In this document: positions 42,848 through 52,759 of the stretch, one piece after another | Numbering within the stretch: the stretch's first letter is position 1 | Layout of the letters: the number at the start of each line of letters is the position of its first letter | Source of the DNA: Lysobacterales bacterium | Lineage (GTDB): Bacteria; Pseudomonadota; Gammaproteobacteria; Xanthomonadales; Rhodanobacteraceae | Assembly: GCA_002632325.1 (NCBI GenBank) | Contig: NSJK01000008.1 | Span: 62,001 to 126,000 of the forward strand | Reading direction: 5' to 3' | Length of the DNA stretch: 64,000 nucleotides | Made by a program: the position numbers and the translations under genes | The notes under the pieces: generated by a model | What the model was told of the DNA's origin: nothing | Databases searched by the model: none | The model's input: the letters and a program-made list of their open reading frames with translations, nothing else

Positions 42848-43749
42848 TGCAGCGCGACCGTGAGGTCGATGGATTTGCCATTGCGCAGCACCGTCACGCG
42901 CGCGCTGCTGGCCGTGCCCAGACGCGTGACGATCTGCTGCCCGCGTTCGATCGAATCGATGCGCTGACCATCGACCGCGGTGACGACGTCACCCGCCTGC
43001 AGGCCGGCCTGAGTGAGCAAAGCGCCTTCGGCACCGCTGGCCGAAATGCGCACGCCGGCGAGCTTGCCGTTGTCGAGCACGGGCATGATCTGCACGTGCT
43101 GGGCAAGTTCGGCCGGATTGGCGCGCAATCGCGCGATCGTGCGCTGCGTCTCGCTGGAAACCGCAGCCGCAGGCACGGCCACGTTGCCGGTGGCGGCACG
43201 CGTTGGCGAGGTGATGGTGGCGCTGCCCTTGGCGACGCCCGGCGTCGGTCGCACCACGTTGCTCGGATCGAGGTTGGTGTCGCGCACCAATCGCAGGGTT
43301 TCCTGCACGCCGCCGCGCGAGAGCACGATGTGGTCGGCATGCACTTCTTCGAGGCGCACGCCGGGCAGGATTTCTTCCCCGGCACGAAAACTGCGCTCGC
43401 CATCACCGGCGCCATCGAGCACGGCAACGCCGACCTTGGGGTCGCGGTCGGCCAGCGTGCCGCGCAGGATCAGCCCAGTGGTCGAAGCCAATGCGCCCGG
43501 TGCGCTGCTGCCCGCGCGCGGTGGCGTGATCCCGAACAGATGAAACCGAGCGACCGAAACCGGCGCCGCCGGCACGGGCACGTTGGCGATCGGGGTCGCA
43601 GCGGACGAGGAGTCGGCGTGCTGCGGCCACAACGTCAGCGCCAACCGCGCAAGCAGCCACAACGTGATCAGCGCGAGCACGGCGCAGCACGCGAGCGCCG
43701 CAAGCGCGGACACGCGGGCGCGATCGGCAAGGAAACCAGGTTCAGGCAT
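42844..43749 (-). CDS. gspC: Type II secretion system protein C
   Basis: Inner-membrane protein of 301 aa that connects the platform to the secretin. One membrane helix (about 14-40), a Pro/Ala-rich linker, the homology-region domain that binds GspD (VARFHLFGITPP, then LILRGTLADRDPKVGVAVLD and RAGEEILPGVRLEEVHADHIVLSRGG) and a C-terminal PDZ domain (GVRISASGAEGALLTQAGLQ, AGDVVTAVDGQRI). The start at 43749 sets the helix near the N-terminus as expected. First gene of the gspC-D-E-F block. Confidence 0.9.
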   Translation of the reverse strand: MPEPGFLADRARVSALAALACCAVLALITLWLLARLALTLWPQHADSSSAATPIANVPVPAAPVSVARFHLFGITPPRAGSSAPGALASTTGLILRGTLADRDPKVGVAVLDGAGDGERSFRAGEEILPGVRLEEVHADHIVLSRGGVQETLRLVRDTNLDPSNVVRPTPGVAKGSATITSPTRAATGNVAVPAAAVSSETQRTIARLRANPAELAQHVQIMPVLDNGKLAGVRISASGAEGALLTQAGLQAGDVVTAVDGQRIDSIERGQQIVTRLGTASSARVTVLRNGKSIDLTVALQ

Positions 43750-43947
43750 GGGCACGGCGAGCAGGACGACCGTGCAAGCGTAACAAACGCCGCCGCGGGC
43801 TGCTGCAAACTGGGCCCGGCGCCGTTCGTGCTTGTCACTGGCCAGCGTGCAGTGGGGGCCTGCGCGCAAATTCGCTGCTTCGCCACTCCGATTCAGCCGT
43901 CGTCGCATGCTTGGCACGGCTGCCGGAAGTGGTGGCGTTCGGTTGGC

Positions 43948-44946
43948 TCAAGCCGCCGCGGCGAACTCGTGGGCGACGCCCGCCGCCAGTGCATCGAAAT
44001 AGTCGCGCGTGAGGCGCAGCTGCTCGGTCGCACTTTCGGCGCGATTGGCGACGCTGCGGAATGCCGCGTTCTCTGGACGGTCCTTCGCATACCAGCCCAG
44101 ATGCTTGCGCGCGATGCGCACGCCTTGGACCTCGCCGTGGAATGCATACAGCGCATCGAGGTGGCCGAGCAGGATGTCGCGCACTTCGCTCGGTGAAGTC
44201 GGCGGCAGCAAGGTCCCGGTGGCGAGGTAATGCGCGATCTCGCCGAAGATCCACGGCCGGCCCTGCGCGGCACGCCCGATCATGATCGCATCGGCGCCAG
44301 TGGCATCGAGCACCGCGCGTGCCTTGTGCGGCGAATCGATGTCACCGTTGGCGATCAGCGGAATCGTGATCGCCTGCCGAATCGCGGCGATGGTTTCGTA
44401 CTCGGCCTCACCGTTGTAGAGATCGGCGCGTGTGCGACCGTGCACCGCGAGCGCGGCGATGCCGCAGTCCTGAGCGATGCGCGCGATGCTCACGCCGTTG
44501 CGGTTGTCGCGATTCCAGCCGGTGCGGATCTTGAGCGTCACCGGCACCTCGACTGCGCGCACCACCGCATCGAGGATCCGTGCGACCTGCGCCTCGTCCT
44601 GCAACAGGGCCGAGCCGGCCCAGACATTGCAGACCTTCTTCGCCGGGCAACCCATGTTGATGTCGATGACCTGCGCGCCGTGCTCGACGTTGGCGCGCGC
44701 CGCCTGCGCGAGCAGGGCCGGGTCATGACCGGCGATCTGCACGCTGATCGGCGCCGGCTCGCCCAGATGATCCATGCGCTGGCGCGACTTGCGCGTGCCC
44801 CACAGGCGCGGATCGGCGCTGGTCATCTCCGACACGGCAAGGCCTGCGCCAAGCTGCTTGCACAGCTGGCGAAACGGTTTGTCGGTGACACCGGCCATCG
44901 GTGCGAGGATGACGGCCGGCGCGATGACGTGGGGGCCGATGCGCAT
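43948..44946 (-). CDS. dusB: tRNA-dihydrouridine synthase B
   Basis: FMN enzyme of 332 aa that reduces uridine to dihydrouridine in the tRNA D-loop. TIM-barrel start [22 protein letters not shown], catalytic loop [13 protein letters not shown] with the Cys general acid, the NADPH/FMN segment [21 protein letters not shown] and IANGDID, and '[20 protein letters not shown]', all in the DusB pattern. In enterobacteria dusB precedes fis; here no fis gene follows, and gspC lies downstream. It is divergent from acs, with 182 nt between them. Confidence 0.96.
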   Translation of the reverse strand: MRIGPHVIAPAVILAPMAGVTDKPFRQLCKQLGAGLAVSEMTSADPRLWGTRKSRQRMDHLGEPAPISVQIAGHDPALLAQAARANVEHGAQVIDINMGCPAKKVCNVWAGSALLQDEAQVARILDAVVRAVEVPVTLKIRTGWNRDNRNGVSIARIAQDCGIAALAVHGRTRADLYNGEAEYETIAAIRQAITIPLIANGDIDSPHKARAVLDATGADAIMIGRAAQGRPWIFGEIAHYLATGTLLPPTSPSEVRDILLGHLDALYAFHGEVQGVRIARKHLGWYAKDRPENAAFRSVANRAESATEQLRLTRDYFDALAAGVAHEFAAAA

Positions 44947-45128
44947 CGGTGCATTGTAGCGGCGTGGATCGGCTACCGCCTTCCGCGCGTTGCCGCACTG
45001 CGGTTTTGCCTGCGGTCATCGCCTCACATCGACGTCGCGTTGGGCATCGTGGCCGTCAAGCCGTCCATGAGTCGTATTGCGTGGCACACTTGGGAACTGG
45101 ATCCGCCTTGTCATTGCAGGAGTCAGCC

Positions 45129-47069
<1,941 letters not shown>

Positions 47070-47189
47070 CCGCTCACGGCTCCTTCCTGCCGATGGCTGA
47101 GAAGTCCGATCCTGGTGGCGCCGCGTGGAATTGACTGAGGGCAGCAAGGTCAAGGTGAACCTTGCGATGTGGCGCTGGTCGCACCGTGC

Positions 47190-48173
47190 ATGGCTGCCCC
47201 GATTCTGAATTCGCGCAAGGCGCTTGCGCTGGCCGACTGCTACGCCGATGCGGCGCGCGGCCGCTTTCGCCTGCACGCACGGCGCATCACCCTCGTGCTG
47301 TTGCCCGCGTGCCTTGTCGCCTTGCTGGATGCGTGGCCTGCCTGGCATGCACGCATGCATGCAATGTTGCCCTTCCTGCAGCGTCAGGGATTGTTCGTCA
47401 TGTCGTTCGCCGCACTCGGCGCCTGGCACTTCGCGAGACGTCGGCGCCAGTGTGGCGAACAGGTACATCGTGAGTCCTGGCTCGCGTCAGCGCCGATCGG
47501 TCACGAGGCGCTGAACGCACAGCTCTTGCGCGAGGCGATCATCGCGTTGCTCGTGCCGGCCAGTGCGGTCCTGCTGATTCTCGCGGTCTGGGCCGTGCGC
47601 GACCTCGGTGGCGTACTGGCGGGCAGCGCGTTCGCGCTCGCAGCCGGATTTGCCGTGGGTTGGCATCACGGTCGCGTGCCGGTCGTCGACGTCGCGGCGC
47701 CCTTGCCACGGCTGCGTCAGCACACGGCCGTGGACGCTGCGCGTGCCGACTGGTCGGCGCTGCGGCGATGGCCGGGCGCGCAATGGCTGGCCGACGCGCA
47801 GCCGCGCCAGCATGCACAGTGGGTGGGTGCTCTCTTGCTCACCTTGCCGGCAGGCACCACGCCGGCGATCGCCTTGCTTGAAATCGCCCTGCTGATCCTC
47901 GTGCTGGCTGCGTGGGGATTGTTGCGCGCGACACGCACGGCGCTGGCGTCGAGCATGATCTTCCTGCGCGCCGCACCGCTGCCACGGCGGCGATGGCTGA
48001 CACCTTTGCTCCTGCTTCCGGGCTGTGCTCAGCTGGCGTTGACCAGCGCAATCGGCCTCGTCGCGCTTGCTCTGGCTGCGCCGTTTTCGGTCGTGCTGGC
48101 GCTGGTTCCGTGCTGGCTCTTCGTGTGTCTGGGCGTGATCGCTTGGGCGCTGCGATCTCAAAGGAAGTGTTGA
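47190..48173 (+). CDS. Membrane protein, probable ABC exporter permease
   Basis: Hydrophobic protein of 327 aa with about eight predicted helices (for example ITLVLLPACLVALLDAW, LLREAIIALLVPASAVLLILAVW, TPAIALLEIALLILVLAAW, LTSAIGLVALALAAPFSVVLALV). No family was recognised. It is called a permease because its stop codon overlaps the start of an ABC ATPase gene (TGATG at 48171-48175). The ATG at 47190 is used; a GTG at 47169 would add seven residues. Neither has a clear Shine-Dalgarno sequence. An inverted repeat GCAAGGT-N8-ACCTTGC (47144-47165) sits just upstream and may be an operator. Confidence 0.65.
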   Translation: MAAPILNSRKALALADCYADAARGRFRLHARRITLVLLPACLVALLDAWPAWHARMHAMLPFLQRQGLFVMSFAALGAWHFARRRRQCGEQVHRESWLASAPIGHEALNAQLLREAIIALLVPASAVLLILAVWAVRDLGGVLAGSAFALAAGFAVGWHHGRVPVVDVAAPLPRLRQHTAVDAARADWSALRRWPGAQWLADAQPRQHAQWVGALLLTLPAGTTPAIALLEIALLILVLAAWGLLRATRTALASSMIFLRAAPLPRRRWLTPLLLLPGCAQLALTSAIGLVALALAAPFSVVLALVPCWLFVCLGVIAWALRSQRKC

Positions 48174-48904
48174 TGAGTCCTCCCGTCCTCGAAATCCGCG
48201 GACTCGCGGCGCAACGGCGTGGTCGCCGCATCCTGCACGATCTCGATCTGCAACTGGACCGTGGGCACTGGCTGGTGTTGCTGGGCGCGAATGGCAGTGG
48301 CAAGAGCACCTTGCTTGATTGCTGCGTGGATCGTCTACAGCCGCTCGCGGGGCAAGTCCAGATCGAGGGACACAGCCTGCTCACCACGCCCGTCGCGGCC
48401 AAGCAGCGGCTCGGCTATGCGATCGCGCCGGAACGTCTGCCCGAACTGCTCAGTGGGCGCGAATGTCTGGCCGTGCAGGCGGCGGCCAAGGGTTTGCAAA
48501 ACATCGATGCCGAGGTGCTCGAACTCACGCAGCAGCTCGGTCTGGCGCCGTGGCTCGATGACGCCGTCGCATTGATGTCCTACGGCACGCGGCAGAAGCT
48601 CGGGGCGTTGATTGCCTTGCTCGGAGAGCCGGCCCTGATCGTGCTCGATGAAACCTTCAATGGACTGGATCCGGCTAGCGCCCTGGTCTTGAAACGACAT
48701 CTGCGCGCGCGTGTGGACGCTGGTCGTTGCAGCGTGCTGCTCGCAACACATGCGCTCGATCTTGCCGAACATTGGGCCGACGACATCGCCTTGCTGCACG
48801 ACGGCCACATCCTCGCCGCGTGGACACGCGAGCAACTGCAAGAATCGCGAGCTCGTGGCATCGCCTTCGAAGATCTCCTGGCCACTCGCGTTTCGATGCG
48901 CTGA
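48173..48904 (+). CDS. ABC transporter ATP-binding protein
   Basis: ABC ATPase of 243 aa. Walker A LGANGSGKSTLLDCC, a degenerate Q-loop region (AKQRLGYAIAPERLPELLSG), signature MSYGTRQKLGALIALL in place of LSGGQ (this form is common in ABC-2 type exporters), Walker B ALIVLDETFNGLDP and switch His in LLATHALDLAE. It should power the membrane protein encoded immediately upstream. The substrate is unknown. Confidence 0.9.
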   Translation: MSPPVLEIRGLAAQRRGRRILHDLDLQLDRGHWLVLLGANGSGKSTLLDCCVDRLQPLAGQVQIEGHSLLTTPVAAKQRLGYAIAPERLPELLSGRECLAVQAAAKGLQNIDAEVLELTQQLGLAPWLDDAVALMSYGTRQKLGALIALLGEPALIVLDETFNGLDPASALVLKRHLRARVDAGRCSVLLATHALDLAEHWADDIALLHDGHILAAWTREQLQESRARGIAFEDLLATRVSMR

Positions 48905-49148
48905 CCTTCTGCGCCTCACGCTCCGCCTGATGCGCAGGGCTCCAGTCATCCGTGCTGCGGATGCGAGCGCATGGCCCGCCAAGCAGGTGGAATCAATCTC
49001 GGGGCATGACGGACCCGATCGTGGACCGGGCCCGTGCAAGCTCGCAACACGTGTCTTTGATCGGTGGTCAGAGGCTGCTGCAGGTCGTGTGCAACAGCGT
49101 GTTGCAGTCAATGAGGGTGGCCGGACGGCTCACGTTGGAGACTTCGGC

Positions 49149-49526
49149 TCAGCCTTGCGGTCCATCACCCGCACCCGGCGGCCCATGGATGGGTGCGTTG
49201 AGATATTGCCAGCGTTCGGTCACTTCACGATATTGGTAACCCCCTCCGGAATTGGGTCCCTCCAGCCACGTGCGTGTCTGCTGATCGCCGATGCCGGGTG
49301 GTCCGTTGCCATTGCCACCCCACTTGGCCTGCGGATCACCGGTCCTGGTTTCGGTGATGACTGGATCGTCTCGCGTACCGGCAGCAGCATGCTGATAGGT
49401 GACCGTGTAACCGGCGATGCCTTGCCGCCCTTGGCCTGAGGGGGTCTCGCCAGCACTCGCGGGTGCGCCGATCGAGACCATCAGAGCAAGCGCGCAAGCG
49501 CCGACAAGCGTGCTCTTCCTTTCCAT
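49149..49526 (-). CDS. Small secreted Gly/Pro/Gln-rich protein
   Basis: Predicted exported protein of 125 aa: signal peptide MERKSTLVGACALALMVS... cleaved about ASA-GE, then a mature part rich in Gly, Thr, Gln and Pro (GNGNGPPGIGDQQTRT, GPPGAGDGPQG), without Cys pairs or a known motif. It is isolated on the minus strand between two plus-strand genes, with 244 and 246 nt of non-coding sequence on each side. Those gaps show no further feature. Its codon use looks less strongly biased than that of its neighbours. Real but lowly conserved, or recently acquired; function unknown. Confidence 0.55.
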   Translation of the reverse strand: MERKSTLVGACALALMVSIGAPASAGETPSGQGRQGIAGYTVTYQHAAAGTRDDPVITETRTGDPQAKWGGNGNGPPGIGDQQTRTWLEGPNSGGGYQYREVTERWQYLNAPIHGPPGAGDGPQG

Positions 49527-49738
49527 GTTGCGGCTTCCAATACGCCGTAATTCGGCATCGGGATGCTACAGACATTTCGGAGGGGGCAAGCCGCTGCCGC
49601 CCAAGAGTGCATCCCATCGTGCGATCGATCCGGGGGTTGGCACACTACACAAGCCTGCTGGAAATTTGACCCTTTGCCACGGGCAGGCGGGCATCGAGGC
49701 GACACCGGCGCGGGGCGCGCAAACCCGTGCGGGCAACG

Positions 49739-49744
49739 TAGAAT
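49739..49744 (+). promoter_or_regulatory. Possible -10 box of the DedA gene
   Basis: TAGAAT in 'CGTAGAATCGGC', 28 nt before the start at 49773. Confidence 0.35.
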
Positions 49745-49772
49745 CGGCGGCCAAGCCATTGCCAAGTCACCG

Positions 49773-50492
49773 ATGTCCCTGCTTGACGCCCTGATCCGCC
49801 TGTTCATCGAAAACGGCTACGCCGCCTTGTTCGCGGTCCTGATCGTCTGCGGCATGGGCGTGCCGATTCCCGAGGATGTCTCGCTGGTTGCCGGCGGCAT
49901 CATCGCCGGTCTCGGTCATGCCGACCTGCGCCTGATGATCGTGGTTGGGTTGGCGGGTGTCATGGTCGGCGATTCGGTGATGTTCCTGCTCGGCCATCAC
50001 TTCGGCCCGCGGGTGCGCAAGTTGCCGTGGATCGCACGCGTGCTCACGCCGCGGCGCTATGCGCGGGTGCAGGAGAAGTTCGACCGCTACGGCAATCGCA
50101 TGCTGTTCTTCGCCCGTTTCCTGCCCGGACTGCGCGCAGCGGTGTTCCTCACCGCGGGCATGACCCATCGGGTTTCGTACTGGCGTTTCGTTGCGCTCGA
50201 TGGCCTGGCTGCGCTGGTCTCGGTGCCCTGCTGGATCTGGCTCGGCTATTTCGGTGCCGAGCGCCGCGAGTGGTTGCTCGGTGCCGTGCGTCAAGGCCAC
50301 GGGATCGTGATTGCGCTGGCCGTGCTCGCGGTCGCGCTCGTGGTCTGGCTGCTCTGGCGAGGCGCCCGACGGCGGATGCTGCGCTTGCGCGAGCATCGCC
50401 TGCGGCGTGCGCGCCGGGTCGATGGCCATTGCGCGAGACCGACGAAGGACGCAGCGCAAGGATCGTCGTCGGATCGACCGGAAGTCCGTTGA
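49773..50492 (+). CDS. DedA family (SNARE-associated) membrane protein
   Basis: Inner-membrane protein of 239 aa. The DedA signature runs through VCGMGVPIPEDVSLVAGGIIAGLG (re-entrant helix) to DSVMFLLGHHFG and FFARFLPGLRAAVFLTAGMTHRVSYWRF, with the conserved R residues in FxRFxPGxR. Members flip undecaprenyl phosphate or phosphatidylethanolamine and affect membrane potential. The C-terminal ~50 residues after the last helix are basic (RRGARRRMLRLREHRLRR-like) and not conserved. No Shine-Dalgarno is evident. Confidence 0.9.
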   Translation: MSLLDALIRLFIENGYAALFAVLIVCGMGVPIPEDVSLVAGGIIAGLGHADLRLMIVVGLAGVMVGDSVMFLLGHHFGPRVRKLPWIARVLTPRRYARVQEKFDRYGNRMLFFARFLPGLRAAVFLTAGMTHRVSYWRFVALDGLAALVSVPCWIWLGYFGAERREWLLGAVRQGHGIVIALAVLAVALVVWLLWRGARRRMLRLREHRLRRARRVDGHCARPTKDAAQGSSSDRPEVR

Positions 50493-50746
50493 TCGACGCG
50501 TTTGGAGCCGCCGCCGAAGCTGCGCTGGCCATGCAAGTCCAGCGATGCGGCGAGCGACGCATGTGGCCGATCAAGGTCTTGCGGAGCTCCGAGCGGCACG
50601 TTGCGGCAATTCCGACGGGATCGCTCGGATGGGGCGATTGCTGTGGCAACTCGGGTCCGGCCGCGAACTTGGCAGTTTGCGCAACCTTCCTCAATGAAGC
50701 GCTCAGGATTGAGGGCTAAGTGTGTGCCCTGATGGAGAAAATTCTC

Positions 50747-50781
50747 TTATCCACATGGGCTGTGGATAAGGTTGTGGATGA
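50747..50781. promoter_or_regulatory. Cluster of three DnaA boxes
   Basis: TTATCCACA at 50747-50755 (plus), TTATCCACA at 50761-50769 (minus) and TCATCCACA at 50773-50781 (minus). The first two match the consensus 9-mer exactly; the third differs in one base. They lie within 35 bp, with an A/T-rich stretch starting 30 bp to the right. This could be a DnaA-controlled promoter, a DnaA-titration site or part of an origin. dnaA and dnaN are not nearby. Confidence 0.65.
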
Positions 50782-50832
50782 GCATCGATCCGGAGCGCCG
50801 ATTCACCGCGAAAAATGATGCTTGCATCACCT

Positions 50833-50849
50833 TGGTCAAAAAATGACCA
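50833..50849. promoter_or_regulatory. Operator-like inverted repeat
   Basis: TGGTCA and TGACCA flank five A residues, a perfect 17-bp dyad of the size bound by dimeric regulators. It lies 213 nt before the sigma factor start and beside the DnaA boxes. The regulator is unknown. Confidence 0.4.
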
Positions 50850-51061
50850 CTTTCGCACGTGCTTTGTTTTCAATGACTTGCACCATCTGTTGCGGTCGTG
50901 TTCGGACTCGGTTCATGCTGCGGCGCATGTGCGGTCTTGGCCCTGCGCGATTGTGTACAACCCCTTGACGTGCCTGCCCGATGGTGGTTCCCGTGATGGC
51001 GTCAACCGATTCGCCGATCAAGCGTTTGGGTGGGCCGTGGGCACGGTGATGCAGGCCATTG

Positions 51062-51667
51062 ATGAGCGCGTTCGGCTATCCAATGAGCGGGTTTGATTCG
51101 AGGCAGTTGCTGGCGCCGGTGGCAGCCTCCGCTGCCACCACGCTGGAAACTTTCCTGCGCGGGGTGGAACGGCGTGCCTGGCGGGTGGCCGAACTGGCGA
51201 TCCGCCAGCGCGACGATGCGGTCGATCTGGTGCAGGAGGCGATGTTCGGCTTCGTGCGTCGCTACGGACAGCGCGCACCCGAGGAGTGGACGCCGCTGTT
51301 CTGGCGCGTGCTCGACAGCCGCATTCATGACTGGCACCGCCGCAACGCGGTGCGCAGCCGCTGGACGGGCTGGCTCGGACGTCTGGGCAGCGAAGGCGAT
51401 GAGGAATCCGACCCACTGCTCGCGGCCGCCGATGGACGCGAACCTGGTCCGCTCGCGCGGTTGGCCGATCGCGAGGCAGGCGCCGCCCTCGACGCCGCCC
51501 TGCGCGCGCTGCCGCTGCGTCAGCGGCAGGCCTTCCTGCTGCGCATCTGGGAAGGTCTCGACGTGGCCCAGACCGCGACTGCAATGCGCTGCAGTCAAGG
51601 CAGCGTCAAGACGCACCTGTCGCGCGCGCTGATGCGCTTGCGTGATCAACTGGAGCCTTATCAATGA
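51062..51667 (+). CDS. ECF-type RNA polymerase sigma factor
   Basis: Sigma factor of 201 aa. Region 2 (AELAIRQRDDAVDLVQEAMFGFVRRYG, with 'WTPLFWRVLDSRIHDWHRRN' for region 2.4) and region 4 (LPLRQRQAFLLRIWEGLDVAQTATAMRCSQGSVKTHLSRALMRLRD) are clear. Regions 1 and 3 are absent. The linker is longer than usual (about 45 residues, acidic). The ATG at 51062 is used, with GCAGG at 51051-51055 upstream. The next gene starts within its stop codon (ATGA), so a one-TM protein is coupled to it as a candidate anti-sigma factor. Confidence 0.9.
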   Translation: MSAFGYPMSGFDSRQLLAPVAASAATTLETFLRGVERRAWRVAELAIRQRDDAVDLVQEAMFGFVRRYGQRAPEEWTPLFWRVLDSRIHDWHRRNAVRSRWTGWLGRLGSEGDEESDPLLAAADGREPGPLARLADREAGAALDAALRALPLRQRQAFLLRIWEGLDVAQTATAMRCSQGSVKTHLSRALMRLRDQLEPYQ

Positions 51668-52038
51668 ACGATCCCCGTCACGAACCCTGGCTCGAACGAT
51701 CACGCGCCCTGCTCGACGAATCCTTGCACGAGATCGACGCGGCGACGCTGTCGCGGCTCAATCGCGCGCGTCAGGCCGCCTTGGGCAAGGCGCACGCGCA
51801 GCGGCCGTTGTGGCTCGGTCTGAGTGTTTTGGGCGCGACCGCCGTGTTGGTGCTGGCATTCGGCCTTGCCCGACAGACGCCAATCCCTGCGACGGCGCCC
51901 ACGCCGGTCGTCGCGCCAGGCACGCAGGTCGATGCGGATGCCGATCTCGCGGTGTCCGATGCGGACAGCGACGAACTCTACGAAAACCTCGACTTCTATG
52001 CCTGGCTTGCCGATGCCGGCAACGGCGGTCAGGGCTGA
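51664..52038 (+). CDS. One-TM protein coupled to the ECF sigma factor (possible anti-sigma)
   Basis: Small membrane protein of 124 aa: a cytoplasmic N-terminal ~45 residues (WLERSRALLDESLHEIDAATLSRLNRARQAAL), a single helix (about 49-67), and a short, acidic periplasmic tail (DADADLAVSDADSDELYENLDFYAWL). The layout is that of anti-sigma factors and of DUF3619-like partners of ECF sigma factors, but no zinc-binding HxxxCxxC motif is present. The start overlaps the sigma stop codon by 4 nt. An anti-sigma role is inferred from context only. Confidence 0.75.
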   Translation: MNDPRHEPWLERSRALLDESLHEIDAATLSRLNRARQAALGKAHAQRPLWLGLSVLGATAVLVLAFGLARQTPIPATAPTPVVAPGTQVDADADLAVSDADSDELYENLDFYAWLADAGNGGQG

Positions 52039-52048
52039 GGGGCCTGCG

Positions 52049-52738
52049 ATGAAGTCGAGCCGCTGCGGGGTACTGCGTGCCGGGCTTGTCCGCCTGAGCG
52101 TGTGCATCGTCTTGGCCTGCACGCTTTCGGCGCCGGTGCGGGCGCAGCAGGATGTCGCGGCGGAGCAGACCGCGCGCGTGTTGTGGAGCGCGCTCGATGC
52201 CGATCAGAAGGCAGCACTGGCGCCACTGCAGGGCCAATGGGACACGCTCGAAGCGCGGCAGCAACAACGCATGTTGCGTCTGGCCGCGCGTTGGCGCGAT
52301 GCCTCACCGGCGCAGCGCGACAAGCTGTCGCACTGGCTCGGACGTTGGGCGGTGATGAGTCCGGACCAGCGCACCGAGCTGGCCCAGCGCCGCGCCCGCT
52401 TTCACGCCTTGCCGGCGACGCGGCAGCAACACCTGCGCGAAGCCTTCATGCGCTTCAAGGCAATGCCGCCGCAGCGCCGCGCCGAACTGCGCGCGCAATT
52501 CGAGGCAATGCCGCCCGCGCAGCGCAGTGCCTTCATCGCCGGCGCACAGGCCGAGCACGAGCGCGCCGGCTTCGCCCAGCTGGCCGAACTGACGGTGCCG
52601 CAGCGGCAGGCCTTGCGCGCCCATCTGCGCGCCCTGCCGGCGGCGCAGCGTGCCGCCGAACGCGAGCGCCTGCGCGAACTGTCGGTGCAGGCCTTGCGTG
52701 ACTATGCCGACAGCCTGCCGCCGGCGCCGCAGCCCTGA
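52049..52738 (+). CDS. DUF3106 family exported protein
   Basis: Exported protein of 229 aa with a signal peptide (LVRLSVCIVLACTLSAPVRAQQ). The mature part consists of repeated helical units of the kind 'LxxxPPxxRxxLxxxF..M', for example FHALPATRQQHLREAFMRF, FKAMPPQRRAELRAQFEAM and PPAQRSAFIAGAQ, the hallmark of DUF3106. It starts 10 nt after the one-TM gene with a good GAGGGG site, so it belongs to the sigma operon. Probably a periplasmic protein that senses or binds something for the sigma system; its function is unknown. Confidence 0.85.
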   Translation: MKSSRCGVLRAGLVRLSVCIVLACTLSAPVRAQQDVAAEQTARVLWSALDADQKAALAPLQGQWDTLEARQQQRMLRLAARWRDASPAQRDKLSHWLGRWAVMSPDQRTELAQRRARFHALPATRQQHLREAFMRFKAMPPQRRAELRAQFEAMPPAQRSAFIAGAQAEHERAGFAQLAELTVPQRQALRAHLRALPAAQRAAERERLRELSVQALRDYADSLPPAPQP

Positions 52739-52759
52739 TCGAGCCGACGCGCACCTGGC

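Larger units (their letters stand above)
50493..51061. other. 569-nt gap with DnaA boxes and operator-like repeats
   Basis: No gene supported. From left to right it holds about 230 nt without visible features, an imperfect palindrome GAGAA-AA-TTCTC (50735-50746), three DnaA boxes (50747-50781), perfect inverted repeats TGATGC-TT-GCATCA (50816-50829) and TGGTCA-AAAAA-TGACCA (50833-50849), the palindrome GCACGTGC (50855-50862), and about 200 nt leading to the sigma factor gene. The stretch 50810-50880 is clearly richer in A and T than the rest of the window. Confidence 0.65.

Noticed and set aside
49637-49652. Second sigma-54 promoter
   Set aside because: TGGCACAC is present but the GC of the -12 element is absent at the required distance.
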